From assembly GCF_003586445.1 (NCBI RefSeq), contig NZ_CP030028.1, positions 4,486,501-4,550,500 of the forward strand: a DNA stretch of 64,000 nucleotides, in the 5' to 3' direction. The notes beneath the pieces are model-generated. The model made no database searches. It was not told where the DNA came from and was given only the letters and a program-made list of their open reading frames with translations. Positions within the stretch are counted from its first letter, which is position 1. Every line of letters starts with the position of its first letter. Shown here one piece after another: positions 53,968-62,284 of this stretch. This stretch comes from Bacillus sp. Y1 (GTDB taxonomy: Bacteria > Bacillota > Bacilli > Bacillales > Cytobacillaceae). A program made the position numbers and the translations under genes.

Positions 53968-54188
53968 ATGTCTTGTCCCTAATCGAGTAACCAGCAAAGG
54001 AAATAAGCGGAGATTTTCCGGTTAGATACAGAATGAAGCTAATTTCGAAGCATATAAGGGGAGATTTTCCGGCTATGCAAAGCAAAACCACCTATTTTTA
54101 CGCTTTTCGAGCCAATAGGCGGAATTTCTCCGTCTATTAGGGCCAATTTTTATTTTATTTACTACTTAAGCGAAATTTTTCCGTCTAT
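53965..54188. repeat. Four-palindrome block, copy 1
   Basis: Palindromes CGGAGATTTTCCG, GGGAGATTTTCCG, CGGAATTTCTCCG and CGAAATTTTTCCG, centres about 54014, 54065, 54126 and 54177 (spacing 51, 61, 51). Arms extend to AATAAGCGGA/TCCGTCTATT. Directly 3' of the nuclease-wHTH gene. About 80 percent identical to 55277-55510 by eye, including the leading AAATGTCTTGTCC...CCAGCAAA segment; inverted relative is at 60991-61190. Confidence 0.85.
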
Positions 54189-54854
54189 TTATAATATAGG
54201 GTGCTTAACCTGATCTCCCAACCGATAAGAGCGAACCCTCATAGTCCCAGATGCGGGAATCAGCATTTTTTTATCGACCAGTTGAGAAAGTATTTTTTTT
54301 ACCGTCTTGTCACTTAGCTTCAAATACTTCTCAACTTCTATAGGGAATATGGCCTCTCCTTTTCGAATCGCTAGCCGAAGCACTTCCTTTTCTAGAAAGG
54401 ACAGAGATGTCTGGTCTAGTTCATCACCCAGCCATCGGCCAATCACTTGCTGAACAATCTGTTGGCATCGACGGGGCTGCTCTTTCACTTGGTCATAGGA
54501 AAAGCGGATCACAGTCCATCCATCAATCACCAGCTGGTTTTGACGTTCCAGGTTGTCAGAAAATTGCCATCTGCTTATGCTCTTTAGGTGAGGGCCATAC
54601 CCGTCGACTTCCAGGCAAATCCGGATGGCAGGACGAATATATGCAAAATCCAAATACCTTTTGCCATCCTTGAAATCATCAACTTCATATTCTGGATGAA
54701 GAAACTTGAAATGGTGATATAAAGGCCACCACACTTGCTTCAAAAACAACATTTCAGCCTGATTGTGACCTTCTTGTAAACGCCGCAACCGTTCACCGGT
54801 TCTTGCTTTCAAGTGCGCATTCAAAAAGGCCTGGTATTCTTCTTCAAATCCCAT
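54189..54854 (-). CDS. DUF559/Vsr-like nuclease domain fused to winged helix
   Basis: Protein of 221 residues. Residues 30-125 fit the DUF559 PD-(D/E)xK fold: Glu34 (AEMLF), Asp69 (YLDFAY), E82-x-D84 (CLEVDG), and the WTVIRFSYDQV strand. Residues 150-215 form a winged helix (KLSDKTVKKILSQLVDKKMLI core). Nuclease residues look intact. ATG with GGAGGG upstream. Immediately downstream lies a four-palindrome block; a second block 1.3 kb away adjoins an apparent remnant of the same gene 3' end. Cellular role unknown. Confidence 0.7.
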   Translation of the reverse strand: MGFEEEYQAFLNAHLKARTGERLRRLQEGHNQAEMLFLKQVWWPLYHHFKFLHPEYEVDDFKDGKRYLDFAYIRPAIRICLEVDGYGPHLKSISRWQFSDNLERQNQLVIDGWTVIRFSYDQVKEQPRRCQQIVQQVIGRWLGDELDQTSLSFLEKEVLRLAIRKGEAIFPIEVEKYLKLSDKTVKKILSQLVDKKMLIPASGTMRVRSYRLGDQVKHPIL

Positions 54855-55037
54855 AGCATCCCTCCTCCTATCTAATGGTCATATCTTTTATATACTGATG
54901 TAGAACATCCACAAAAAGGGCATTTAATATACTCACATAATTGGTGCTACGAATGAATCACCCCATTATTTATTCAATTGAGCTTCGGACAGATTATTAA
55001 CATTAATGAGTGTTAATGCAAGTGAAAAAGAGGTTTA

Positions 55038-55145
55038 ATGTGGCTAGAATTGGAGAATTGTAAACGACAAATAAAGACTTGCGAAGTAGCTAAGAAAAAA
55101 GAATATTTTGAGAATAACTTGGGGATAGAACTATTTTTAGATTAA
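55038..55145 (+). CDS. Possible 35-residue peptide
   Basis: ATG 5 bases after AAAGAGG; product starts MWLELENCKRQIKTCEV and ends GIELFLD, with two Cys and a helical look. Too short to judge. The rest of 54855-55276 shows nothing I can name. Confidence 0.25.
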   Translation: MWLELENCKRQIKTCEVAKKKEYFENNLGIELFLD

Positions 55146-55276
55146 TAGAATTCTTACATTTGTCAATCCATTTTTTTATGTTTCTACAATACCATCCTTA
55201 AGGAGAGGCATTCAGCATGCATCAAAATGAGGTTCTCTTGGATTTTTGGAGATAAAAATCACTTTCTTCTAAATAA

Positions 55277-55510
55277 AATGTCTTATCCTTAATCGAGTGA
55301 CCAGCAAAAGTAAAATAAGCGGAGAATTTCCGGTTAGATACAGAACGGAGCCTCGTTTGGGGGAAAATAAGGGAAGGTTTTCCGCTTATGCTAAGCAAAA
55401 TCTCCTATTTTCGAAGTTTTCGAGCCAATAGTCGGAATCTCTCCGTTTATTTAAGCTTTTTTTCATCATCATTACTAATTAAGCGAAATTTCTCCGTCTA
55501 TTTATTAGCT
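55277..55510. repeat. Four-palindrome block, copy 2
   Basis: Same order as copy 1: palindrome centres about 55326, 55377, 55439 and 55490 (51, 61-62, 51). Same orientation as copy 1. Confidence 0.85.
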
Positions 55511-55514
55511 CGGG

Positions 55515-55575
55515 TTTTAACCTAATCCGCCAACCGATAAGTGTTCGGACCAAGTGGGATTTCGTAGAACATTAA
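55515..55575 (-). pseudogene. Remnant of the nuclease-wHTH gene 3' end
   Basis: The plus strand reads AACCTAATCCGCCAACCGATAA here, against AACCTGATCTCCCAACCGATAA at the end of the gene at 54189. Read on the minus strand it gives PLGPNTYRLAD, compared with RVRSYRLGDQV. Only about the last 20 codons are recognisable. Confidence 0.5.
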
Positions 55576-55584
55576 CAAATAAAG

Positions 55585-55612
55585 AAAAGACGTATGCCAA
55601 TTCATACGTCAA
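55585..55612 (-). terminator. Terminator of dctP
   Basis: GACGTATG (55589-55596) pairs with CATACGTC (55603-55610); minus strand then CTTTTCTTT. Confidence 0.7.
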
Positions 55613-55659
55613 TTTTTGTGTCTTTTAATTAAGAAAGCATCCGAAAATGAAACCTATAT

Positions 55660-56922
55660 TTACGCAGTGATTTCCTTTTTATTCACCTTAGCCTCAACCT
55701 CTTGAACGGGTTTAAACTCCCCTTCTGTCTTTGAAATAACAACCGTTGCGACGCCGTTACCGATGAGGTTTGTGATGGCACGTGCTTCTGACATGAAGCG
55801 GTCAACCCCAAGGATGAGAGCCATTCCTTCTACTGGAATCGAAGGGAATACGGCTAGTGTCGCTGCTAGCGTGACAAAGCCTGAGCCGGTAACACCTGCA
55901 GCTCCTTTCGACGTGAGCATCAATACCCCTAAAAGGGTCAGCTGTTGCCAGATGCTTAGATCTACCCCATAGGCCTGAGCAATAAATAATGCAGCCATTG
56001 ACAGGTAAATCGATGTTCCATCTAGATTAAAGGAGTACCCCGTTGGAAGAACAAGTCCTACTACTGGCTTGGAACAACCATACTTCTCAAGCTTTTCCAT
56101 CATTTTAGGAAGAGCCGCTTCAGACGAGGAAGTCCCAATCACAAGAAGAATTTCTTCTTTAATGAAAGCAATAAACTTAAAAATGCTGAAACCGAACATT
56201 TTGGCAATTCCACCAAGTACAAGAACAATAAACAGCGCCATGGTGATATATACGGATCCCATCAGCTTTCCAAGATAAACAAGTGAGCCAATTCCGAATT
56301 CACCAATCGTATAGGCCATCGCGCCAAACGCCGCGAACGGGGAAACCTTCATGATGATATTTACAATTCCGAAGAACACTTCTGTGATCTTTTCAAAAAA
56401 CTCAATAACTGGTTTCCCTTTCTTTCCTAAATGAGCAAGAGAAATCCCAAACAAACACGCTAATAAAAGAACAGGTAGCAGCTCACCATTCGCAAACGCA
56501 CCGATAAAGCTATCAGGAATAATGGAAACAACAAAGTCCATAAATCCATGACTCGTTTCTTCAGCCGCCTTTGTATATTGAGAGATATCTCCCTTTCCTG
56601 CCTCCGCATCAATTCCTTTACCCGCTTTAATTACATTCGCAACTATAATTCCAATCGCTAACGCAATCGTAGAGACGATTTCAAAATAAAGTAAGGCTTT
56701 CCCACCAATTTTTCCAACCTTCTTTAAATCTCCCATTCCAGCAATCCCGATGACAATTGTTAGGAAAATAATTGGTGCGATGACCATTTTTACTAGCTTA
56801 ATAAATATATCAGCGATCACCTTTAACTGTGATCCTATCTCTGGAAACACAAACCCGACGGTTATCCCCAAAATAATACCTAGTATTACTTGAGTGGTAA
56901 GACTCTTAAAATTAATTCTCAT
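55660..56922 (-). CDS. dctP: C4-dicarboxylate/glutamate:cation symporter
   Basis: DAACS-family transporter of 420 residues with eight membrane helices and two re-entrant loops. Signatures: Ser-rich GTSSSEAALPK near 265 (HP1), NLDGT near 295 (helix 7), and GVDRFMSEARAITN near 375 (helix 8). Imports malate, fumarate, succinate or glutamate/aspartate. Divergent from a CitA/DctS-type sensor kinase, with a malic enzyme gene following the regulator, so C4-dicarboxylates are the probable substrate. A perfect cre box lies 28 bp before its start. Confidence 0.9.
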   Translation of the reverse strand: MRINFKSLTTQVILGIILGITVGFVFPEIGSQLKVIADIFIKLVKMVIAPIIFLTIVIGIAGMGDLKKVGKIGGKALLYFEIVSTIALAIGIIVANVIKAGKGIDAEAGKGDISQYTKAAEETSHGFMDFVVSIIPDSFIGAFANGELLPVLLLACLFGISLAHLGKKGKPVIEFFEKITEVFFGIVNIIMKVSPFAAFGAMAYTIGEFGIGSLVYLGKLMGSVYITMALFIVLVLGGIAKMFGFSIFKFIAFIKEEILLVIGTSSSEAALPKMMEKLEKYGCSKPVVGLVLPTGYSFNLDGTSIYLSMAALFIAQAYGVDLSIWQQLTLLGVLMLTSKGAAGVTGSGFVTLAATLAVFPSIPVEGMALILGVDRFMSEARAITNLIGNGVATVVISKTEGEFKPVQEVEAKVNKKEITA

Positions 56923-56949
56923 GTGGTCTCCTCCTAAAACATAATTATT

Positions 56950-56964
56950 TTGAAAACGATTTCA
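56950..56964 (-). promoter_or_regulatory. cre box before dctP
   Basis: TTGAAAACGATTTCA matches the CcpA consensus WTGNAANCGNWNNCW at every fixed position. Confidence 0.8.
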
Positions 56965-57100
56965 TTCACTTTGTTAACCACATGTTACAATTTTGCGAAA
57001 ACTAAGAATAGTTAATAAAACTTATAAAATCGTTTTGTAATTAATGTAAGTAACATAGTAATGTGGTTATTGAGACCCTTCCCAAAAACAAATCCTTTAT

Positions 57101-57115
57101 TTTAAAGCGATTTCA
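57101..57115 (+). promoter_or_regulatory. cre box before the sensor kinase gene
   Basis: TTTAAAGCGATTTCA, one mismatch to the CcpA consensus, 49 bp before the GTG start. Confidence 0.65.
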
Positions 57116-57164
57116 TTTTATAGTGGAAAAATAACAACAGTCCTTGTGTTTGGAGGTTACGAAA

Positions 57165-58775
57165 GTGCGTATACGGGAAGTACGTTTTAAACTCAGTACG
57201 GTGATCATCTTCCTTGTCTGTCTGGTCGTCCTCATTTCACTGATGATCACTGACCTATTAATCAGCCATTCGGTTAGTAAAAACATACAAGCCAATTCAG
57301 AGGAAAAAGCGAGGATCGTCGCGAGAACCGTTTCAAAGTCTCATATAGTCATAGACGCGTTAGAAAACAGAACGTACTCCAACTCCGTTCAAGACTATAC
57401 AAATGATATTCAAACAGCCACAGAAATGATGTTCGTTGTGGTTATGGATATGAAGGGCATACGGAGAACACATCCAAACCCTGACGAAATTGGAAAGCAT
57501 TTTGTGGGAGGAGATGAAAAGCAGGCTCTAAAAGGAAAAGAGTATGTGTCCATCTCAAAAGGTACGTTAGGCGAATCGGTACGAGCATTTACGCCCATTT
57601 ATAATAAAAATAATGAACAAATCGGAGTAGTCGCAGTCGGAATTTCGTTAAAAAGTGTAGAGACTGCACTTGGACGAAGCCATCGGAACATATTAATCGT
57701 TACGTTTTTTGGACTATTGGTCGGTGTGATCGGAGCTATTTTACTAGCGAGATATATTAAAAGGACACTACTTGGGCTTGAACCCTTTGCCATAGCACAG
57801 ATCACAGAGGAAAGAAGCACAATGCTTCAATCCGTTCATGAAGGCATTATTGCGGTGGATCATCAATCAACGATCACACTCGTTAACAAGTCGGCTCTTC
57901 AAATTTTTCAAAAAGCTGGCCTTGACACCAATCCAGTGGGGATGAACATTCATGACTATATGCCTTCCACCGGATTGGATCGAGTGTTACAAACGGGTGA
58001 GCCTGAGCTAGATGAAGAACAGAACATTAATGGCGTCTCCATTCTCGTCAATCGCGTCCCACTGTTGGTCAATGGACAAGTGGTCGGAGCCATCTCCACC
58101 TTCCGTGATAAAACAGAGGTCAATCAGCTCGCCGAACAATTAACAGGAGTTAGAGCCTATACAGATGCTCTACGTGCCCAATCACATGAATTTATGAACC
58201 GTCTTCATGTGATTCGAGGAATGATCGAGTTAAAGTCTTACAAAGAACTCACCGACTTCATTCGCACCTTGGTCAATTATCGAAACCAAGAATTCGGAAA
58301 CATCACCGAACATTTCAAGGACCCAGCACTCGGAGGTTTTATCATGGGAAAATTGAGTTATGCCAGGGAACAAAACGTCGATCTCACAATTGAAACCCAA
58401 GCCGTCATCATTCCTGAACCAGCCGATCAAAAAACCACACATGAGCTGATTACCATTCTCGGCAATGTGATCGATAATGCCATCGAGGCAATGGCCGATA
58501 GCGAAGAAAAAACGCTTGAAGTGAGTTTTGCCTATGATGGTGAGTGGCTAGACATGGAAGTGATGGACTCCGGACCAGGAATACCTGAAGAAACGCAGAA
58601 AAGAATCTTTGAGAAAGGCTACTCCACAAAAGGAGACAACCGTGGCTATGGACTACACTTAGTGGAAAAAAGCGTCCAAACTCTCGGTGGCGAACTCCAA
58701 ATCGACTCGAAATGGATGTTAGGAACCAATGTTTATATAAAAATACCTTATAAAAGCAAAGAGGTGGAATCGTGA
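57165..58775 (+). CDS. dctS: Sensor histidine kinase, CitA/DctS/MalK type
   Basis: Membrane sensor of 536 residues from GTG 57165 (GGAGG 8 bases upstream). Two membrane segments (about 11-33 and 175-195) enclose an extracellular PAS-like domain that binds dicarboxylates in this family. Cytoplasmic PAS about 205-310, phospho-acceptor His near 341 (AQSHEFMNRLHV), ATPase motifs NVIDNAIEAM, DSGPGIPEE and GYGLHLV. It overlaps the response regulator gene by 4 bp, so translation is coupled. Confidence 0.92.
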   Translation: MRIREVRFKLSTVIIFLVCLVVLISLMITDLLISHSVSKNIQANSEEKARIVARTVSKSHIVIDALENRTYSNSVQDYTNDIQTATEMMFVVVMDMKGIRRTHPNPDEIGKHFVGGDEKQALKGKEYVSISKGTLGESVRAFTPIYNKNNEQIGVVAVGISLKSVETALGRSHRNILIVTFFGLLVGVIGAILLARYIKRTLLGLEPFAIAQITEERSTMLQSVHEGIIAVDHQSTITLVNKSALQIFQKAGLDTNPVGMNIHDYMPSTGLDRVLQTGEPELDEEQNINGVSILVNRVPLLVNGQVVGAISTFRDKTEVNQLAEQLTGVRAYTDALRAQSHEFMNRLHVIRGMIELKSYKELTDFIRTLVNYRNQEFGNITEHFKDPALGGFIMGKLSYAREQNVDLTIETQAVIIPEPADQKTTHELITILGNVIDNAIEAMADSEEKTLEVSFAYDGEWLDMEVMDSGPGIPEETQKRIFEKGYSTKGDNRGYGLHLVEKSVQTLGGELQIDSKWMLGTNVYIKIPYKSKEVES

Positions 58776-59485
58776 TAAAGGTTCTAATTGTTGAAGATGA
58801 CCCGATGGTTGCCGAAATTAACAAACGTTATCTCCAAGATATGAAAGGATTTCGACTCTCAGGCATGGTACATAATGTAAAGGATGCGATCGACTTTCTT
58901 CAAAAGGAATCTGTTGAGCTAATTTTACTAGATGTGTATATGCCAGGTGATAGCGGGTTACTCTTGTTAAAATATATAAGAGAACATCATCTAGAAATAG
59001 ATGTGATCCTCATTACCGCTGCTGGAGAGAAAGATAAAGTTCAAACGGCTCTTCGGCTTGGTGCTGTTGATTATTTAATCAAACCGTTTGAATTTGATCG
59101 ATTTCAACAGGCATTGCTGAAGTTTCAAGATAAATATCTGTTCTTTGCGAGTCATGCCGTGCTTAAACAAGAAGATCTTGATGATCGAATCCTCAGTACG
59201 GAGCAAACCCAAATCGAAGAACCGATCATTGATCTGCCTAAGGGGTTAACGAGCAGTACTCTACAAGTTGTAGTAGATGTCATGAAAACAAAAGGAAATA
59301 GTCCGTTCTCTACCGATGATATTTCGGAAAGTACGTATATCTCCCGTGTATCAGTAAGGAAATACTTAAAGTTCTTAACCCAACTAGGAGTTCTGAAGGA
59401 ATCGTTAACCTATGGAATTGGTAGACCAGTATATTTATATACTCTACAAGTAGAAAAACTAAACCAAGTGGACATGTATCTTTAA
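58772..59485 (+). CDS. dctR: Response regulator, CitB/DctR type
   Basis: Regulator of 237 residues: receiver 1-120 with acidic pocket EDDP, phospho-acceptor Asp54 (LLDVYMPGDSG), ITAAGE and KPFEFDRF; C-terminal helix-turn-helix (STDDISESTYISRVSVRKYL region) of the citrate/malate-responsive group. Activates transport genes such as the divergent dctP. Start is GTG within the kinase stop overlap. Confidence 0.92.
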   Translation: MIKVLIVEDDPMVAEINKRYLQDMKGFRLSGMVHNVKDAIDFLQKESVELILLDVYMPGDSGLLLLKYIREHHLEIDVILITAAGEKDKVQTALRLGAVDYLIKPFEFDRFQQALLKFQDKYLFFASHAVLKQEDLDDRILSTEQTQIEEPIIDLPKGLTSSTLQVVVDVMKTKGNSPFSTDDISESTYISRVSVRKYLKFLTQLGVLKESLTYGIGRPVYLYTLQVEKLNQVDMYL

Positions 59486-59575
59486 AAAGTGCATTTCCAC
59501 TTTTTTTAATTTAATAAAGTTGTATAGTTACAAAATCTATCAAACCTTGATCTTTTTCTTTACGATGTAGAAAGA

Positions 59576-59590
59576 TTGAAAGCGATTACC
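59576..59590 (+). promoter_or_regulatory. cre box before the malic enzyme gene
   Basis: TTGAAAGCGATTACC, one mismatch to consensus, directly upstream of the ribosome binding site; could act as a roadblock or operator. Confidence 0.7.
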
Positions 59591-59600
59591 AAAGGGGTAG

Positions 59601-60803
59601 ATGACATTGATAAAAAGTAATCTGAAAGAGGAAGCAATCAAGCTTCATAAAGAACATTTAGGGAAAATTGAGATTGTTAGTAAGATTGATGTAACTACTG
59701 AGGAACAACTTAGTCTCGTATATACACCTGGTGTCGCAGACGTATGTAAAGCAATTGTAGAGAATGCCGAACAAGTCGATGTGTTAACGTCCAGAGGACA
59801 TATGGTTGCTATCGTGACGGATGGAACAGCCGTTTTAGGTTTGGGTGATATTGGACCCAAGGCAGCCCTCCCTGTCATGGAAGGAAAAGCTCTTCTTTTT
59901 AAAAAGTTTGCCAATGTGGATGCTTTTCCACTTTGCTTAGATACAAAAAATGTAGATGAAATCGTTGGGATCATTAAGGCACTGGCTCCTAGTTTTGGAG
60001 GAGTAAATCTTGAAGATATCTCCGCTCCTCGTTGCTTTGAAATTGAAGAACGATTAAAGCAAGAACTTGATATCCCTGTTTTTCATGATGATCAGCATGG
60101 CACAGCTATTGTCGTTCTTGCTGCGTTAATCAATGCGGTAAAAGTCGTCAATAAACAGCACCGATCTCTAAAAATCGTGATTAACGGTGCAGGTGCAGCC
60201 GGAATTGCGATTGCCAAGCTACTGATGCAGGCAGGGTTTCAAGACATCACTCTTGTAAGCCTTGAAGGTGTGGTTAGCAAAGGCGAAAAATGGATGAATT
60301 CGGCCCAAAAAGAAATGGCGGAAGTGACCAATCTGAAAAGAGTTCGTGGTACATTAGCAGACGCGATTCATGGAGCAGATGTGTTTATTGGAGTATCTGG
60401 CCCCGGTGCTATGAAGCCAGAACATATTCAGTCCATGACAAAGGATCCGATTGTGTTTGCCATGGCCAACCCGATTCCAGAGATTTACCCAGAAGAAGCC
60501 CTTGCTGCAGGCGCAGCTGTAGTAGGAACTGGTCGATCCGATTACCCGAACCAAGTAAATAATTTACTCGCCTTCCCTGGCATTTTCCGAGGCGCCATGG
60601 ATGCAAAAGCAAAGGATATTACAACAGAGATGAAACTGGCTGCTGCTTATGCGATTGCAGAGGCTGTTTCCGAAAAAGATATAAAAGCTGACCATGTCAT
60701 CCCGAGCGCACTTGATGAGAGAGTGGCTAAACTTGTGGCTAAAGCAGTCTCAGTCGCTGCTATCCAGCAGAACAAAAGCAAAAGTTCAGTATCAGTATCG
60801 TAA
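59601..60803 (+). CDS. Malic enzyme (NAD(P)-dependent malate dehydrogenase, decarboxylating)
   Basis: Enzyme of 400 residues converting malate to pyruvate. N-terminal malic domain: VYTPGVADVCKAI, catalytic Lys region GDIGPKAALPVMEGKALLFKKF, FHDDQHGTAIV metal site. C-terminal dinucleotide fold: INGAGAAGIAIAKLL; ANPIPEIYPEEA. Short form like Bacillus YtsJ/MalS. ATG 59601 lies only 3 nt after AAAGGGG, so TTG 59607 (spacing 9) is an alternative start. It follows the dctSR genes by 115 bp, linking uptake to use. Confidence 0.93.
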   Translation: MTLIKSNLKEEAIKLHKEHLGKIEIVSKIDVTTEEQLSLVYTPGVADVCKAIVENAEQVDVLTSRGHMVAIVTDGTAVLGLGDIGPKAALPVMEGKALLFKKFANVDAFPLCLDTKNVDEIVGIIKALAPSFGGVNLEDISAPRCFEIEERLKQELDIPVFHDDQHGTAIVVLAALINAVKVVNKQHRSLKIVINGAGAAGIAIAKLLMQAGFQDITLVSLEGVVSKGEKWMNSAQKEMAEVTNLKRVRGTLADAIHGADVFIGVSGPGAMKPEHIQSMTKDPIVFAMANPIPEIYPEEALAAGAAVVGTGRSDYPNQVNNLLAFPGIFRGAMDAKAKDITTEMKLAAAYAIAEAVSEKDIKADHVIPSALDERVAKLVAKAVSVAAIQQNKSKSSVSVS

Positions 60804-60873
60804 AACACCCTTTTTGGGTAACAGATTCCGTTACCTGTTGCAAAATCAAAAATGTTGCCCCATTTGTCCTGCA

Positions 60874-60902
60874 TGGCTCAGTTCACTATACTGAGCTATT
60901 TT
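60874..60902 (+). terminator. Terminator of the malic enzyme gene
   Basis: GCTCAGT (60876-60882) pairs with ACTGAGC (60890-60896), then TATTTTT. Confidence 0.75.
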
Positions 60903-60990
60903 TAATATTCATTTTTGGTTGCCTGTTGAAATAAGCTCCCTCTCCAACCATAAAAGAGCGAACTCAAGAATCCAGGATTCAGTAGGGTTT

Positions 60991-61190
60991 GATAATTAAG
61001 CGGAGAAATTCCTCTTAATTATCTAATAGCAATGAAAAGAGCATAAATAGACGTAGATATTCCGGCTATTTGCTCAAAAAACGTAAAAATGGGTAATTTT
61101 ACTTTGCTTAATCGGAAAATCTCCGCTTATATACCCTGAACAAAGCTCTACTCTGCAGTTTAACCGTAAAACCTCCGCTTATTTTATATT
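60991..61190. repeat. Four-palindrome block, copy 3 (inverted)
   Basis: Palindrome centres about 61008, 61059, 61119 and 61171 (51, 60, 52). Its reverse complement aligns with copies 1 and 2 across all four palindromes, including CCTATTTTTACG-like spacers. At 60941-60965 the sequence TCTCCAACCATAAAAGAGCGAAC resembles the end of the nuclease-wHTH gene. The rest of 60904-61395 holds no gene. Confidence 0.8.
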
Positions 61191-61395
61191 TTTGATAAGA
61201 TAAATTGTGTATATTATTTCCACCCAAAAAAACAAATTGGCACTCATTTTAACTTACATTTTTAATGTTTTTGATAGGAAACGGAACCCGTTACTTTTCT
61301 GGATGTTTTTTCTTCTACAATATTTTTCATATGAATGTATATTTTTCAAAAAGGTGCAAAATATATAGCTACACCAACGAAAAGGAGAGATTGAA

Positions 61396-61608
61396 ATGGA
61401 TAGAAACAACCGTGGAAATAACTCTAATCAATTATTAGTACCTGGGGCTGAGCAAGCACTTGAACAAATGAAGTACGAAATTGCTAGTGAATTTGGTGTA
61501 AATTTAGGACCTGAAACATCTGCACGTGCAAACGGTTCTGTAGGTGGAGAAATCACAAAACGCCTAGTGAGAATGGCCGAACAATCAATGGGCGGCAACT
61601 TCCGCTAA
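61396..61608 (+). CDS. Small acid-soluble spore protein, alpha/beta type
   Basis: Classical SASP of 70 residues: GPR cleavage region [19 protein letters not shown] and the second motif [17 protein letters not shown]. Protects spore DNA from UV and heat. AAGGAGAG lies 7 bases before ATG. Strong terminator follows. Regulation by the forespore factor sigma-G is expected for the family; I did not identify the promoter with confidence. Confidence 0.95.
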   Translation: MDRNNRGNNSNQLLVPGAEQALEQMKYEIASEFGVNLGPETSARANGSVGGEITKRLVRMAEQSMGGNFR

Positions 61609-61641
61609 TTTTGTAATAATTTATCCTTAGTTTTTTGTCTT

Positions 61642-61669
61642 GGGAGAGGTAATCTAACTTACCTCTCCC
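61642..61669. terminator. Terminator of the spore protein gene
   Basis: GGGAGAGGTAA (61642-61652) pairs perfectly with TTACCTCTCCC (61659-61669), then ATTTATTTT. Confidence 0.88.
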
Positions 61670-61753
61670 ATTTATTTTGTTGCGTTTCCCAGTATCTTGT
61701 TAATATTTGAGGAAATAAGTCGTAATTTCCTTGGAAATATTCGACACGTTTTT

Positions 61754-61924
61754 TTACGTTCTCTTATATTTTTTCTTGATAATCACTACCAATAGGACTA
61801 CAAAGAGCGAGACGATACTTAGCACTTCTTTTAAAAGTTGAGAGATAGGAAGAACATTTTTTATGATCATTACAGCAATTACGGAAAACAGAATAGCGGT
61901 TGAATGTTTAGTGATGAAATTCAT
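61754..61924 (-). CDS. Small membrane protein, 56 residues
   Basis: Frame MNFITKHSTAILFSVIAV start, with two hydrophobic segments (about 9-21 and 34-49) and a basic end (IIKKKYKRT). GGAGAG lies 4 bases before ATG. Its ATG overlaps the TGA of the upstream small gene (ATGA), so the two are translationally coupled. Not recognised; probably a two-component small membrane unit. Confidence 0.7.
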   Translation of the reverse strand: MNFITKHSTAILFSVIAVMIIKNVLPISQLLKEVLSIVSLFVVLLVVIIKKKYKRT

Positions 61925-62178
61925 AATTCTCTCCTTTTCATTTCCTTATATAAAACTATGATACTTGCACAAATAATAGAAACTCCTAGTAATGAAATTA
62001 TATAAGCATATGGGGAAATCACCGTACCAAAAGCCACTTCGTTTTGGAGCAGGTATGCATCCCCTTTCATGTCCGGTTTATAGTACATGGTTTTTAGATA
62101 ACCAATTCCTATGGTGCTCAAAATATAAATGATATGTAGTATGATTGATGCTATAACAGCCTGTAGAACTGTTTTCAT
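61921..62178 (-). CDS. Small membrane protein, 85 residues
   Basis: ATG 62178 is 5 bases after AAGGAGG; the longer frame upstream would run through the terminator hairpin. Two membrane segments (about 5-28 and 55-78) separated by a loop of 25 residues (YYKPDMKGDAYLLQNE), basic C-terminus. Not recognised. It overlaps the next small membrane protein gene by 4 bp and follows the chemoreceptor gene after a terminator. Confidence 0.75.
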   Translation of the reverse strand: MKTVLQAVIASIILHIIYILSTIGIGYLKTMYYKPDMKGDAYLLQNEVAFGTVISPYAYIISLLGVSIICASIIVLYKEMKRREL

Positions 62179-62199
62179 AGATACCTCCTTAGTGCAAAA

Positions 62200-62233
62200 A
62201 AAGTCCTTTAAGAACATTATCTTAAAGGACTTT
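62200..62233 (-). terminator. Terminator of the chemoreceptor gene
   Basis: AAAGTCCTTTAAGA (62200-62213) pairs perfectly with TCTTAAAGGACTTT (62220-62233); seven Ts follow on the minus strand. Confidence 0.92.
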
Positions 62234-62284
62234 GGAATAGACAATATTTTACGACAAGGTTTTGGACAGTTCTACGTTCGTTTC

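Noticed and set aside
53843..54091. 82-codon minus-strand frame
   Set aside because: Translation of the palindrome block; the repeated SPLISF-type peptide is the repeat itself.
60290..60612. Several frames overlapping the malic enzyme gene on both str strands
   Set aside because: Alternative-frame shadows; the malic enzyme frame carries all family motifs.
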